Positions 17,227-25,682 are shown, numbered from the stretch's first letter. The stretch: DNA of 44,736 bases from CAYVFC01 sp964450715 (GCA_964450715.1 CAYVFC010000060.1:1-44736), one strand, 5' to 3'. Numbers and translations: made by a program. The notes: a model not told the origin generated them from the sequence alone.

Positions 17227-17862
17227 ATGAGGCCGGGCGCTTTCAGGCGGCCGCTGGTCGGCGTGGTGCTGCTCGCCTCGTTGGCAGCGGTGGTTGGCTG
17301 CTCCGAGTCCGGGTTCACGACCGCGGGCTACGAGGCGGTCGGCGACGGCCCTGCGGGCTGGTCCCGGGAGGCTCTCGAGGAGGGCGGGGGCCGCGGCGCG
17401 GAGGATGACGGGCCAAGCGAGTTCCCGGTGCCTCCGCCGCCGTTCTCCGAGGGGATGTGGCCCTGCACCAGGTGCCACGAGACCCTGCCGGACAACTTCG
17501 TCAAACGGAAGCTGGTCAAGGAGCACACGAATATCGTGCTCGACCACGGTCCCCGGGAGAAGTGGTGCTTCAGCTGCCATATCCAGAAGCACCGAGCCAA
17601 GCTGCGCCTGGCCAGCGGGGCCACGGTGCGCTTCGACGAGTCCTACAAGCTGTGCGGGCAGTGTCACGGTCCCAAGCTGCGCGACTGGAGGGTTGGGGTT
17701 CACGGCAAGCGCACCGGAAGCTGGAACGGCGAGAAGCAGTACCTGCTTTGCGCCCATTGCCACGATCCTCACTCGCCTCGCTTCAAGCCCCTCAAGCCCA
17801 AGCCCCCGCCGATCCGGCCCGAGATGCTCCGGCAGCAGATGCTGTCGCATGCGTCCGAGTGA
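17227..17862 (+). CDS. Tetrahaem c-type cytochrome lipoprotein
   Basis: This lipoprotein of 211 residues has a signal peptide ending in a lipobox (LAAVVGC at about 20-26). An acidic, Pro-rich linker follows, then four haem motifs: CTRCH, CFSCH, CGQCH and CAHCH. A Pro/Lys-rich tail closes the protein. It is probably anchored on the periplasmic face of a membrane and passes electrons. The ATG at 17227 gives a normal signal peptide; a TTG at 17191 would start only 8 bp after the operator. It is divergent from the wrecked Fe-S/NrfD locus, whose lost product may have been its partner. Confidence 0.85.
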   Translation: MRPGAFRRPLVGVVLLASLAAVVGCSESGFTTAGYEAVGDGPAGWSREALEEGGGRGAEDDGPSEFPVPPPPFSEGMWPCTRCHETLPDNFVKRKLVKEHTNIVLDHGPREKWCFSCHIQKHRAKLRLASGATVRFDESYKLCGQCHGPKLRDWRVGVHGKRTGSWNGEKQYLLCAHCHDPHSPRFKPLKPKPPPIRPEMLRQQMLSHASE

Positions 17863-17884
17863 CGGGCTCCGGTCCCGCGGACGC

Positions 17885-18577
17885 TCAGCAGGAATCGCTC
17901 ATCGGCGAGACGCAGGCGGTCCGCCACTCCGATCCCTCCCACGTGAACACCTTGAAGTAGAAGTCGCAGCCCCAGTTGCCGTGGGTCGTCTTGATCCAGA
18001 CCCGCACCCGCGACGAGCTGAGGAAGTCCAGTTGGTACCTGAAGCGATAGCCGTGCTCGTACCCGACCCACGATCCCCGCCGGCGGACGTACTCGCCGGG
18101 CAGCTCCTGTCCGCTGCCGAAGACCCGGTATTTCTGCTTCAGCCGACTCAGCACCTCCGCTTCGACCGCGAGAGTGCCGGCCCGCGAGGTCGGGTCGACC
18201 AGCAGCCAGACCGCGGGCGCTGCCAGCGTCTGCCTGAAGACGGCCGCGCCGAGCCGGGCCACCTGCTGGCCGGACAGCGACGGCGGATCCTCCATAGGCG
18301 GGCCGACGTCATCCCCTTCGCAGTAGGGCTCGCAGGTGCCGGTGAGCGGCTCGCAACGTTCGCCCGGTCCGGCGGCCGGAGCGCCGGGACCGCCGACGGT
18401 CCAGTTCGTGTCGGCCGCGGCAAGCTGCGGCCGGGCCGGTTGCTGCGGAGCGGCCGGGGGGTCGGTCGTCCCGGTTGGAGCAGGAGACGCGCGCGCAGAG
18501 GAACAGCAGGACGAGGGCGGCGATTCGCTCCGAAGCCCACGCGGCTCTCTTGGCGCCAGCATCCAACTCGGTCTCAC
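17885..18577 (-). CDS. Secreted protein of unknown function, apparent frameshift in the 5' part
   Basis: The open frame gives 230 residues, but its first 35 do not look like a signal. In the -1 frame a TTG start at 18566 gives a proper lipoprotein-like signal (ALVLLFLCARVSC). The two frames meet around a C6 tract (about 18457-18462), so one base has probably been lost or gained there, in the genome or in the assembly. The mature part has a Cys-containing linker (CEPLTGTCEPYC) and a C-terminal domain rich in aromatic residues ending DSC. I recognise no family. It follows the NrfD gene by about 30 bp and is likely the last gene of that operon. Confidence 0.6.
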   Translation of the reverse strand: MRPSWMLAPREPRGLRSESPPSSCCSSARASPAPTGTTDPPAAPQQPARPQLAAADTNWTVGGPGAPAAGPGERCEPLTGTCEPYCEGDDVGPPMEDPPSLSGQQVARLGAAVFRQTLAAPAVWLLVDPTSRAGTLAVEAEVLSRLKQKYRVFGSGQELPGEYVRRRGSWVGYEHGYRFRYQLDFLSSSRVRVWIKTTHGNWGCDFYFKVFTWEGSEWRTACVSPMSDSC

Positions 18578-18596
18578 CCGATGCGACGCGACTGCA

Positions 18597-19775
18597 TCAG
18601 CTCGGTTCGTCGAAGACGAGGGTCAGGGTGATCTTCGTCAGCACGGTGAACACCAGCCCGCCCGCGCCGAGCACCCCGAACCAGATCATCCACTCGCTGA
18701 CGGACGGAAAGTAGGCGTAGATCTCGCCGAAAGGCGTGGGGGCGAACCCCGGGTGGACGAGGCCGATCCCCTTCTCGATGAAGACCGCCATCATGATCAG
18801 CACGCAGCCCAGGTTCAGGAAGACCAGGTTCCGGCGCAGCCTGGGCAGAAGAAAGAACAAGAAAGAGACGATGTTGCAGCCGATGGCGATCAGCGCGTAG
18901 AAGGTCAGCCCGCTGAAGTAGTACTTCATGTGGACCAGGTGCGCGGTGTCTGAGCGGAACTCCTTGACCACCTCCGCGATGAACAACAGCAGGTTGATCG
19001 CCATGACGAAGACCGTGATCTCGGCGATCTTCTGGATCGCCTCGTCCCTGAAGTCGAATGTCGTCACCTTCCTCAGCACCTGGAAGAGCAGGATCATCAG
19101 AGCCGGCCCGGAGCACAGCGCGGTGGCGATGAAGCGCGGGACCAGGATCGACGAGTTCCAGTAGGGGCGCCCCGGCAGCACGTCGAAGATGAACGCGGTG
19201 GTGGCGTGGATACTCAGCGCGGACGGGATCGAGACCAGGATCAGAGCGTAGGTCACCGTCTTGTTGTAGGGGCGCTTGTGGAAGAAGCAGTAGAGCAGGT
19301 AGGTGACGATCGCCACGTTGAGCAGGAGGTAGGCGTTGAGGATCAGGACGTTCCAGCCCATCAGCGACTGCGGCAGGTTGAGCCGGCCGACGAGCGGAAG
19401 CATGTGCCAGGCGCGCTCCGGGCGCCCGAGGTCGCTCATCACGAACAGCAGGCACATCACGACCGAGCTGATGGCTACGATCTCGCCGAGGATCACGATC
19501 TCCTTGATCGGCTTCCATTCATAGACGTACCCCGGCACCACCAGGGCCACGGCCGCCGCGGCCACCCCTACCAGGAAGGCGTAGGTGCCGATGAAGAATC
19601 CCCACGAGACCTGGTCGCGCATGTTGGACGCGATGTGCCCGATCTCCAGGTTTTCACGGTAGCCCATCAGGCCGAGGAAGATCAGCGCGAACAGGAAGGC
19701 CAGCCACGCGTAGTAGGCCTTGCTCCCCCGGACGACCAGGCGCAGGCAGGAAAGCAAGAAATTGATGATCTTCAT
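18597..19775 (-). CDS. NrfD-family membrane quinone-interacting subunit
   Basis: The protein has 392 residues and about ten membrane helices. It is an NrfD/PsrC-type integral subunit that exchanges electrons with menaquinone and hands them to a partner Fe-S protein. Recognisable segments are SDLGRPER and the conserved GRPYWNSSILVPRF stretch. The ATG at 19775 follows the Fe-S gene after a 14-bp gap containing gggagcgcg. With the Fe-S and decahaem genes upstream it forms a three-part module like Cbc4 (tetrahaem/Fe-S/NrfD) of Geobacter or the DsrJ-O-P part of DsrMKJOP. The remnant at 15861-17126 is a paralogue. Confidence 0.92.
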   Translation of the reverse strand: MKIINFLLSCLRLVVRGSKAYYAWLAFLFALIFLGLMGYRENLEIGHIASNMRDQVSWGFFIGTYAFLVGVAAAAVALVVPGYVYEWKPIKEIVILGEIVAISSVVMCLLFVMSDLGRPERAWHMLPLVGRLNLPQSLMGWNVLILNAYLLLNVAIVTYLLYCFFHKRPYNKTVTYALILVSIPSALSIHATTAFIFDVLPGRPYWNSSILVPRFIATALCSGPALMILLFQVLRKVTTFDFRDEAIQKIAEITVFVMAINLLLFIAEVVKEFRSDTAHLVHMKYYFSGLTFYALIAIGCNIVSFLFFLLPRLRRNLVFLNLGCVLIMMAVFIEKGIGLVHPGFAPTPFGEIYAYFPSVSEWMIWFGVLGAGGLVFTVLTKITLTLVFDEPS

Positions 19776-19789
19776 GACGCGCTCCCCGC

Positions 19790-20812
19790 TCAGGCCTCGA
19801 AGTAATAGAAGAAGTTGGGCCGGGTGTTCAGCTCCTCGCGCAGCAAGGTGATCCTGCTGTGCCCGAGGATGTAGCTGATCTCGCTGCGCGGATCGTTCTG
19901 GTCGCCGAACTTCCGCGCGCCCACCGGGCAGGCCTCGACGCACGCCGGGTACCGGCCGTTGCGAACCCGCTGGATGCAGAAGGTGCATTTCTCGACGACG
20001 CCGTGCTCGCGGGGGCGGTTGCCCAGGTAGTGCGTGTCGAGGTTGAGCACCTGCGCCGGCGCCTTCTTCCAGTCGTGGCGTCCGGGGCGATAGACGCTCA
20101 CGCGGCACCGCTGCCCACCCTCGGTGCACAGCGACGGGTGACCCCAGTTGAAGTGGCGGGCGTTGTAGGGGCAGGCCGCCATGCAGTAGCGGCAGCCGAT
20201 GCACCAGTTGTAGTCGATGACCACGATCCCGTCAGGCTCACGCCAGGTCGCCTTGATGGGGCAGGCCCGCACGCAGGGAGCGTTCTCGCACTGCTGGCAG
20301 GCGACCGGCAGGTAGAAGTGCTCGGGCTCGGGGACCTTGGGTGGATCGTAGTACGGGTCGGCGTGGTGGATCGCCAGCCCGCGCTTGCGCTCGAGCCGGT
20401 AGACCGTGATCCACTGCACCTGGGGGTTGCGCGAGAGGTTGTTCTCCTCCATGCAGGCGTAGACGCAGCGGCGGCATCCCACGCAGCGGCCGAGGTCGAG
20501 GGCGTAGCCGAACTTGACCCCGGGGATGGCCTCGGCGGTGTCCACGCGGACCGGCTTCCCGTACCTGTCGAGGAACGCGCGCTCCAGCCGCTCGGCGACC
20601 GCCTTGCGCTCGTCCGGAGCCATCTCGAGGTAATGCTTCTGCAGTTGCTCGTCCAGCTCCTCGGGGGTGCAGGCGGAGGAAATCAGCCCCGCCCCCACCC
20701 CGGCTGCGACGAGCAGATCGCGCATGAACTCGCGGCGCGTCTTGCGCTCGACCGGGCTCAATCTCCCGGGCGCCGAGCCGCCGCGGTGGTGGTGGTCGTT
20801 CGCTCTAGTCAT
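19790..20812 (-). CDS. Tat-exported four-cluster ferredoxin subunit (DsrO/HybA/CbcT-like)
   Basis: The protein has 340 residues. The N-terminus has the twin-arginine motif TRREFM (25-30) and a hydrophobic stretch ending in LISSAC, which may also act as a lipobox. Cys clusters follow: CVGCRRCVYAC, CQQCENAPCVRACP, CIGCRYCMAACP, and CTFC paired with CVEACPVGA. These fit four [4Fe-4S] clusters, wiring the NrfD subunit to the cytochrome in the periplasm. Its start overlaps the upstream decahaem gene by 8 bp, and the NrfD gene follows after 14 bp, so the three are one operon. Confidence 0.92.
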   Translation of the reverse strand: MTRANDHHHRGGSAPGRLSPVERKTRREFMRDLLVAAGVGAGLISSACTPEELDEQLQKHYLEMAPDERKAVAERLERAFLDRYGKPVRVDTAEAIPGVKFGYALDLGRCVGCRRCVYACMEENNLSRNPQVQWITVYRLERKRGLAIHHADPYYDPPKVPEPEHFYLPVACQQCENAPCVRACPIKATWREPDGIVVIDYNWCIGCRYCMAACPYNARHFNWGHPSLCTEGGQRCRVSVYRPGRHDWKKAPAQVLNLDTHYLGNRPREHGVVEKCTFCIQRVRNGRYPACVEACPVGARKFGDQNDPRSEISYILGHSRITLLREELNTRPNFFYYFEA

Positions 20813-23384
20813 CCCTTCTCCTTTTCATTGGCGAACCAACCTGATCGAAGGTGCTCTGGTAGCGCAGCCGGACTGCACCGAACACGAGCGCGAGCAGGAG
20901 CACGAGCAGCAGGGGCACCTCCGTGAAGGAACCGGCGCCGATCGTCGAACAGCCGCAGCCTCCTGCGTCCCGCCGGCCTTTTTCCTCCCTGTCCCGTGCT
21001 ACCGGCTGCCCGTTTCTGACCTCGGCCGGGCGCTCCGGCCCGTCGACTTCCGTGCTGGGCGCCTCGACGAGCACGATCTCGTTCCATTCCGAGGGGGTCT
21101 CGAACCCGGACAGGCCGGACCAGTTCGCGCGGGAAACCCGGCCCAGGCCGGCATTGGTGAGCGTGAAGTCCACGGCCAGCACCTTCCCCGGTGCGGGTAC
21201 GATCCCCGGAGCCGTGAACGGGATGGCGAGCTCGACGTCGTAGCTCCCGTCCGAACGCGGCGCCCCGCGCACGTCGCGACTGCGCACGGCCTGGGTGGCG
21301 GTCGCCTTGCCGCGCCCGGGGCGAGCACCCGTGCCGTTGGCGACGGCGAGCTCTCCGGTCGCTGCCACGAAGTAGCGCCAGTCGCAGGAATCCGGGGCCG
21401 GGAGCCGGTCGTGATCCGGGTCGATCCAGAGGCCTACCCCGTCGCGTAGATCCGCCCCACGAGGAGCGCGGCCGGTTCGACCGAAGCGGTCTGGATCGGT
21501 GACCCGGACAGCCAGGTAGAGCGCGGAGTCGTCCCAGAGTGCGCGGTACGAGGCCTCCGCCGGACCGGCCCTCAACCTGAGCTCGGGAGCTGCGTGAAAC
21601 TCGGTGAGATCGCCGTCCACGGTCGGCCTGGACGAAGCCCGCGGCACCTCGAGCTGCGGACGGTCTCCCCCGGCGAGGCGGATGGCTCGTACAAGGGCGT
21701 GGGCCGCCCCGGAGGCCGGATCGTGCTCCTGGGCGATGCGCACCATCTTCCCCGCGTCGTCGTATTTCCTGGACTTGAGCAGCACCGTCGCCAGACCCAG
21801 GTACCGCATGGCTTTGGCGCGTTCCTCGTCGATGGCGATCGACTGCGGATGAGTGGCTCGCTCCAGCTCGTCCCTGCTGATCTCGGCGCGGGCGAATAGC
21901 ACTCTCTCGATCAACGGAACGCAGACATTGGCCTTGGAAATCGCCTGGCGCTCCACCGGTGTACCGCGCTCGTCCAGCACCAGGAAGAACGGGTGAGCCT
22001 TGATTCCGTACTCGTTCTCGAGCCGGGAGGTCTCGTCGACGATCACCTCGATCTCGAGCTCGGCGCTCGCCACCGCTCGTCTCACGGCCTCCTTCGAGTA
22101 GCCCTCCCGCACGACCCCGACGAGGCGCGCTTTCTCACGGGGAAAGTGGGTCTGGCACTTTTTCAGCTGGTGCAGAGCCAGCACGGAGAAGGCCTGGTCG
22201 GGCTTGAAGAACACCAACACGGTCGCCTCTGCCGCCCTCGCGAGGTCGAGCTCCCGCCCGTCGATTGTGCGCCAGAGCTGGCCGGCCAGGAGGGATGGCT
22301 CGCCCTGGTCCGGCTCCCCCCTCAGGTAGACCCGGGTCTCGTGGCAGGTCTTCTCGCACGATCCGCCGTCCGGGCTGGGTGTGAAGTTCAGCTTGAGCTC
22401 CCAGCCCGAGGAGCCATAGGGCAAGCTCTCGCGGATGTGGAAAGCTTGCCTGGAGGCGTGGACCGAGTGACAGGCGCGGCAGGATCTCCCCCGCCTCTGC
22501 TCGACGACATGCACGCGATGGATGTTCCTCTGCTGCTTGCGGAACCCGGTGAGGCGGGTCACCTTCTCCTCTATGATCTCGGTCGAGTGGCAGAGGTAAC
22601 AGAGCGCATACCGCTCGCTGCGGTAATCTTTGGTGTAGGTCTCGCTCGGGTAGCTCTCGAGAAGCAGGCGGTAGTGCCGTGCACCGTGCGGACGGTGGCA
22701 GGTGCTGCACTCCTCGCTCCTCACCGGCCCGTGGCGGTTCGGGTTCTCGGCGAGGTGTTTCTCGAAGTTGAGCATCGGCTTGCCTCGCTTGTCCACGAAG
22801 GCGTCCACGCTGTGGCATCTGACGCAGAGGTCATGCGGTAGCTCGTGGAGAAGCTCCTCGACGTTGCTGGCGTGGGCGTCGTGGCAGTTGGTGCAGGAGC
22901 TGCCCCTGGTCAACGCTCCGTGGCTGACCTTAGCGCGCCGTACTTCGCGGGCGACAGCACCATGACACGAGCTGCACAGCTCTCGAGGCTCGGCGACGAG
23001 CAGGTTTGGGCGGATGGAGTTGTGGGGGTTGTGGCAGCGCTGGCAGCTCTCCCGAACAGGCTGGTGGACGTACGCGGCAGAGCTCGTCGCGTTGAGGAGC
23101 TCGACGTGGCAGGAGAAGCAGATGTCGGAGATCGACTCCCTGGCCGGGCCGGCATCGTTCAGGTCCGCTCGGACATGGCAGATATCGCAGGTTCCCTGCG
23201 TATAGGGGGGGTGGGTGAACTCGAAGGTACCGTCCGCCATCGGCGGTACCCGAGGGGGGGGCTCGGATCCGGCGCTGGCCGGAACCCCGGCGACCGCGAT
23301 CAGCGCCACCAGGCCGAAACCGGGCGCCCGGAGCTTGTACCTCGGGGGGGTTGCGTTCGCTTCTGCAACACAGCCGAGGTCCAT
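20805..23384 (-). CDS. Decahaem cytochrome fused to Trx-like and CBM9-like domains with a MYXO-CTERM-like tail
   Basis: The protein has 859 residues. A signal-like segment lies near 22-40. Nine CXXCH motifs and a final CEKTCH (CX3CH) follow (about 65-355). Next is a thioredoxin-like domain (about 370-510) whose active site reads FFKPDQAFS, without CXXC. A short TPR-like helical part (about 525-590) leads to a CBM9-like beta domain (about 600-800). The C-terminus has GGCGCS, a hydrophobic stretch and basic residues, resembling a MYXO-CTERM sorting tail. The haem and Trx parts correspond to two separate genes at 24843-26773. Its ATG is only 10 bp from the operator palindrome at 23395-23409, so the leader must be very short or the true start lies further in. 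Confidence 0.88.
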   Translation of the reverse strand: MDLGCVAEANATPPRYKLRAPGFGLVALIAVAGVPASAGSEPPPRVPPMADGTFEFTHPPYTQGTCDICHVRADLNDAGPARESISDICFSCHVELLNATSSAAYVHQPVRESCQRCHNPHNSIRPNLLVAEPRELCSSCHGAVAREVRRAKVSHGALTRGSSCTNCHDAHASNVEELLHELPHDLCVRCHSVDAFVDKRGKPMLNFEKHLAENPNRHGPVRSEECSTCHRPHGARHYRLLLESYPSETYTKDYRSERYALCYLCHSTEIIEEKVTRLTGFRKQQRNIHRVHVVEQRRGRSCRACHSVHASRQAFHIRESLPYGSSGWELKLNFTPSPDGGSCEKTCHETRVYLRGEPDQGEPSLLAGQLWRTIDGRELDLARAAEATVLVFFKPDQAFSVLALHQLKKCQTHFPREKARLVGVVREGYSKEAVRRAVASAELEIEVIVDETSRLENEYGIKAHPFFLVLDERGTPVERQAISKANVCVPLIERVLFARAEISRDELERATHPQSIAIDEERAKAMRYLGLATVLLKSRKYDDAGKMVRIAQEHDPASGAAHALVRAIRLAGGDRPQLEVPRASSRPTVDGDLTEFHAAPELRLRAGPAEASYRALWDDSALYLAVRVTDPDRFGRTGRAPRGADLRDGVGLWIDPDHDRLPAPDSCDWRYFVAATGELAVANGTGARPGRGKATATQAVRSRDVRGAPRSDGSYDVELAIPFTAPGIVPAPGKVLAVDFTLTNAGLGRVSRANWSGLSGFETPSEWNEIVLVEAPSTEVDGPERPAEVRNGQPVARDREEKGRRDAGGCGCSTIGAGSFTEVPLLLVLLLALVFGAVRLRYQSTFDQVGSPMKRRRDD

Positions 23385-23394
23385 ACCTGGAGGC

Positions 23395-23409
23395 TATCAC
23401 ATAGTGATA
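23395..23409. promoter_or_regulatory. Palindromic operator TATCACATAGTGATA
   Basis: This is part of the longer perfect palindrome CTATCACATAGTGATAG (23394-23410). It lies just upstream of the decahaem/Fe-S/NrfD operon on the minus strand. No TTGACA-like -35 box is found at the usual spacing, unlike at the other sites. Confidence 0.8.
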
Positions 23410-23457
23410 GTCACACAAGGGAGGATCGCGCATCCGCCGGCCCGGGGGCGAGACCCC

Positions 23458-23486
23458 TTGATGAAAGGGCTTGCCCCCTCTATCAC
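23458..23486 (+). promoter_or_regulatory. Promoter of the DsrC-Rrf2 operon
   Basis: TTGATG (23458-23463), a 17-bp spacer and TATCAC (23481-23486) form a sigma-70 type promoter. As in the other cases the -10 is half of the operator palindrome. Confidence 0.7.
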
Positions 23487-23495
23487 CGAGTGATA
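23481..23495. promoter_or_regulatory. Palindromic operator TATCACCGAGTGATA
   Basis: The palindrome extends to CTCTATCACCGAGTGATAGAG (23478-23498). It sits on the promoter of the DsrC-like gene and the Rrf2 gene, so the regulator probably controls its own synthesis. Confidence 0.85.
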
Positions 23496-23566
23496 GAGTC
23501 GACTCCTCAAAAGCTCTGACAACCGGCCGTGGTGTGCTGTTTTGAGAGGCCGAAAGGGAGGGGACA

Positions 23567-23887
23567 ATGACGGGTACAGCGCAACGGGCAGGCAGGCCGG
23601 AAACCCTCGGCGAAGAGGGTTTCCTGAAGGATATATTGAGCTGGAGCGAGGACGTGGCGACCGAGCTGGCCGAGCGTAATGCCATCGGTCCATTGAACGA
23701 CGAACACTGGAAGGTGATCAGATGCGTGCGCGAGTTCTATCAAAGGCACGGGTACGGTCCCCCGATAGTATATGTCGGTAAGGCCACCGGCCTTTCGGCC
23801 GGGAGGATCTGCGAGCTCTTTCCCTGCGGCGTGGCCCGCGGAGCCTACCGGCTGGCCGGTCTGCCCAGGCCTTCGGGATGCGTGTGA
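23567..23887 (+). CDS. DsrC/TusE family sulfur-relay protein
   Basis: The protein has 106 residues. It shows the family pattern GFLKDILSWSEDVA, NDEHWKVIRCVREFY, ELFP-x-G-x-A-x-GA and the C-terminal GLPRPSGCV, with the penultimate Cys105 (CysA). In dissimilatory DsrC a second Cys (CysB) stands 11 positions earlier. Here that position is Tyr94, and extra cysteines are at 53, 82 and 87. It is therefore not a standard DsrC; it may be a single-Cys TusE-like carrier or use Cys87. Its start has gggagggg upstream. It heads an operon with the Rrf2 regulator 46 bp downstream and carries the shared operator. Confidence 0.88.
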   Translation: MTGTAQRAGRPETLGEEGFLKDILSWSEDVATELAERNAIGPLNDEHWKVIRCVREFYQRHGYGPPIVYVGKATGLSAGRICELFPCGVARGAYRLAGLPRPSGCV

Positions 23888-23933
23888 ACTCACCGCAAAG
23901 TGAAGATGGAGCGGAAGCACTCCGAAGCGTGCG

Positions 23934-24623
23934 ATGAGGCTGTCCGCCAGAGCCAGATATGCTTTGCGGTTGATGATCGAGATAGACCGCCTCGGTAAAG
24001 ACAAGAAACCGGTACGGCTGTCCGAGATATCGCGAAGAACGGGCATCTCGCGGAGATTCCTGGACCAGCTCGCTGTAGAGCTCAGGAACCGGTCTCTCAT
24101 CAAGGCCGTGCGGGGCCGTAACGGCGGCTACTCGCTGAAGCGCTCTCCGGAGACGATTTCCGTGAGGGACGTGATCACGGCGGTTATCGGTCCGATATCG
24201 CTGGCGGTGTGTGTCGAGGACCCGAACATCTGCATGTCCTCCGACTTCTGCGAAATCCGTCTGATCTGGACGCTGTTGCAGAAGCAGATCGACGCGCTTC
24301 TCGACAGCTACTCCCTGGCTGACCTTTCGGATTCCCGAACCCTGGCTTCTATTCGCGAATGGATCGAGGCGGAAGCCAAAGCGCGTATATACCGCGAGGA
24401 GGGCCTCGGCGCTCCGTCTGCCGGTACATCCGCGATTCCCTCCTGCGCGCAAATCTCGTCAGACGAAGGTTGCCTGGACCGGTCCAGGGCGAACCGGAAT
24501 CCCCGAGCCGGAAAAGCGAAAAAGCCGAGGAATGGCCGCGCATTGCCTCGGGGCCGGAGACAGGTCCCCTTGACGCCGTCGCCCTTGCACCGGCGTACCG
24601 AAGCACAGAAACAGGACGATTAG
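23934..24623 (+). CDS. Rrf2-family transcriptional regulator with a three-Cys cluster
   Basis: The protein has 229 residues. The winged helix (about 1-85) carries SARARYALRLMIEI, the RFLDQL recognition region and RGRNGGYSL. The cluster C93-x6-C100-x5-C106 sits where IscR, NsrR and RsrR bind an Fe-S cluster. It therefore probably senses Fe-S status, NO, oxygen or sulfur species. After about residue 150 it has an unusual basic, low-complexity tail of about 80 residues. The gene follows the DsrC-like gene on one transcript whose promoter contains the palindrome also found upstream of cysteine, two-CW and cytochrome genes. It is the best candidate for the reader of those sites. Confidence 0.9.
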   Translation: MRLSARARYALRLMIEIDRLGKDKKPVRLSEISRRTGISRRFLDQLAVELRNRSLIKAVRGRNGGYSLKRSPETISVRDVITAVIGPISLAVCVEDPNICMSSDFCEIRLIWTLLQKQIDALLDSYSLADLSDSRTLASIREWIEAEAKARIYREEGLGAPSAGTSAIPSCAQISSDEGCLDRSRANRNPRAGKAKKPRNGRALPRGRRQVPLTPSPLHRRTEAQKQDD

Positions 24624-24697
24624 GCCGGTCCCCGATACGGCAGGTCCGGTCCGGTTGCCGCGCCCGCGCCCCGTGCGGCTCCGTCAGGCTACTTAGC

Positions 24698-24850
24698 GTC
24701 CGTGACAAAATAACTCGATCAGATTTCGGAGCGCGACGGCCCCGGATGCAAGGCGCGACGACGAGAAATACCGGGTGTACTTTGAGGAGGAGCAACGCAG
24801 CAGCCGGGGCCGCCCCGCCCGAAAGATGGGTGAGCTATTTTGTCACGGAC
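24698..24850. mobile_element. Family A inverted-repeat element, copy 3
   Basis: This copy is 153 bp with ends GTCCGTGACAAAATAACTC and GAGCTATTTTGTCACGGAC. CTTA occurs on both sides (24692-24695 and 24852-24855), a likely target duplication. The right end overlaps the last 8 bp of the Trx-TPR gene and supplies its stop codon. Without the element that gene would have read Cys-Lys-TAG. Confidence 0.85.
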
Positions 24851-25682
24851 GCTTACAGCGGGCCATGCCCCGGGCCGCCTGCTTGTTGGAAGGGTCAAGC
24901 GCCAGCGCCTTCTGGAACCGGGCTCGCGCCTCGTCGCATCGTTTCTGTCGGGCTCGAACGGAGCCGATGAGAACCTGCGCGTCGGCCAGGCCGGGATCGA
25001 GGCTCAGCGCGTGCTCGGCTTGCTCGACGGCATTGTCCAGCTTGCCCGAGTCGAATAGCCGCCGGGCGAAGTTGTAATAGGACCGCGCGCTGTCGCGATC
25101 GCTCGCAATCACCTCCTGGACCGGAGGCGCCAGAGCGTTCTGTAGCTGCTTTTCGTTGAGATCGCCGAGCAGGAAACGGACATGGGCATCGATCCGTTGC
25201 TCGTAGTTGATCTTCACGAACGGCTCGTAGGCGCGCAGCTTACGCGACCCGTCCGCGATACCGATCGACGGGTAGATGACCACGCCCAGCCGGTTGGTAT
25301 AGAGGTCTTCCTTGTCGATCAGGGTTCGAGCGGCCGGCCACCCTGCCGCCTTGATGGCGGCGTCGATCCGCTTCTTGTCGTAGTAGTCGGATACGATGGC
25401 GACGCAGCCAACCCCGCGCTTCTTGTAGGCACTGCAGATGCGCGCCAGCATCTCCATGGCCGCCCGCGAGTACTCCTGGTCGGGCCGGAAGAAGGCGACG
25501 AGGTTGACCCTTGCCTTTCGGTCAAGGGTTGCTCGCTCTCCGCCCTCGACCGCCCGCAGGCGGACGTCGGGCAACTCGACACCCACGGCTACCTTGCGGA
25601 AGGCCTGGCCGGACGCCGACCAAAGTAGCGCTCCCAGCACGATCAGGACGACAGCGCCATGGGTTCTGGATCTGGTGGTCAT
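24843..25682 (-). CDS. Periplasmic thioredoxin-like/TPR protein partnered with the decahaem cytochrome
   Basis: The protein has 279 residues from the ATG at 25682, which overlaps the stop of the upstream cytochrome gene (ATGA). A signal peptide (VVLIVLGALLWSASGQA) is followed by a peroxiredoxin/TlpA-like fold (about 30-175) in which the CXXC site is replaced by FFRPDQEYS, so thiol redox activity is unlikely. Two or three TPR units follow (about 195-275). The order decahaem then Trx then TPR matches the fused protein at 20805-23384, which suggests the domains work together, perhaps as a docking scaffold. The last residues (Arg-Pro) and the stop come from the adjacent family A element. Confidence 0.82.
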   Translation of the reverse strand: MTTRSRTHGAVVLIVLGALLWSASGQAFRKVAVGVELPDVRLRAVEGGERATLDRKARVNLVAFFRPDQEYSRAAMEMLARICSAYKKRGVGCVAIVSDYYDKKRIDAAIKAAGWPAARTLIDKEDLYTNRLGVVIYPSIGIADGSRKLRAYEPFVKINYEQRIDAHVRFLLGDLNEKQLQNALAPPVQEVIASDRDSARSYYNFARRLFDSGKLDNAVEQAEHALSLDPGLADAQVLIGSVRARQKRCDEARARFQKALALDPSNKQAARGMARCKRP

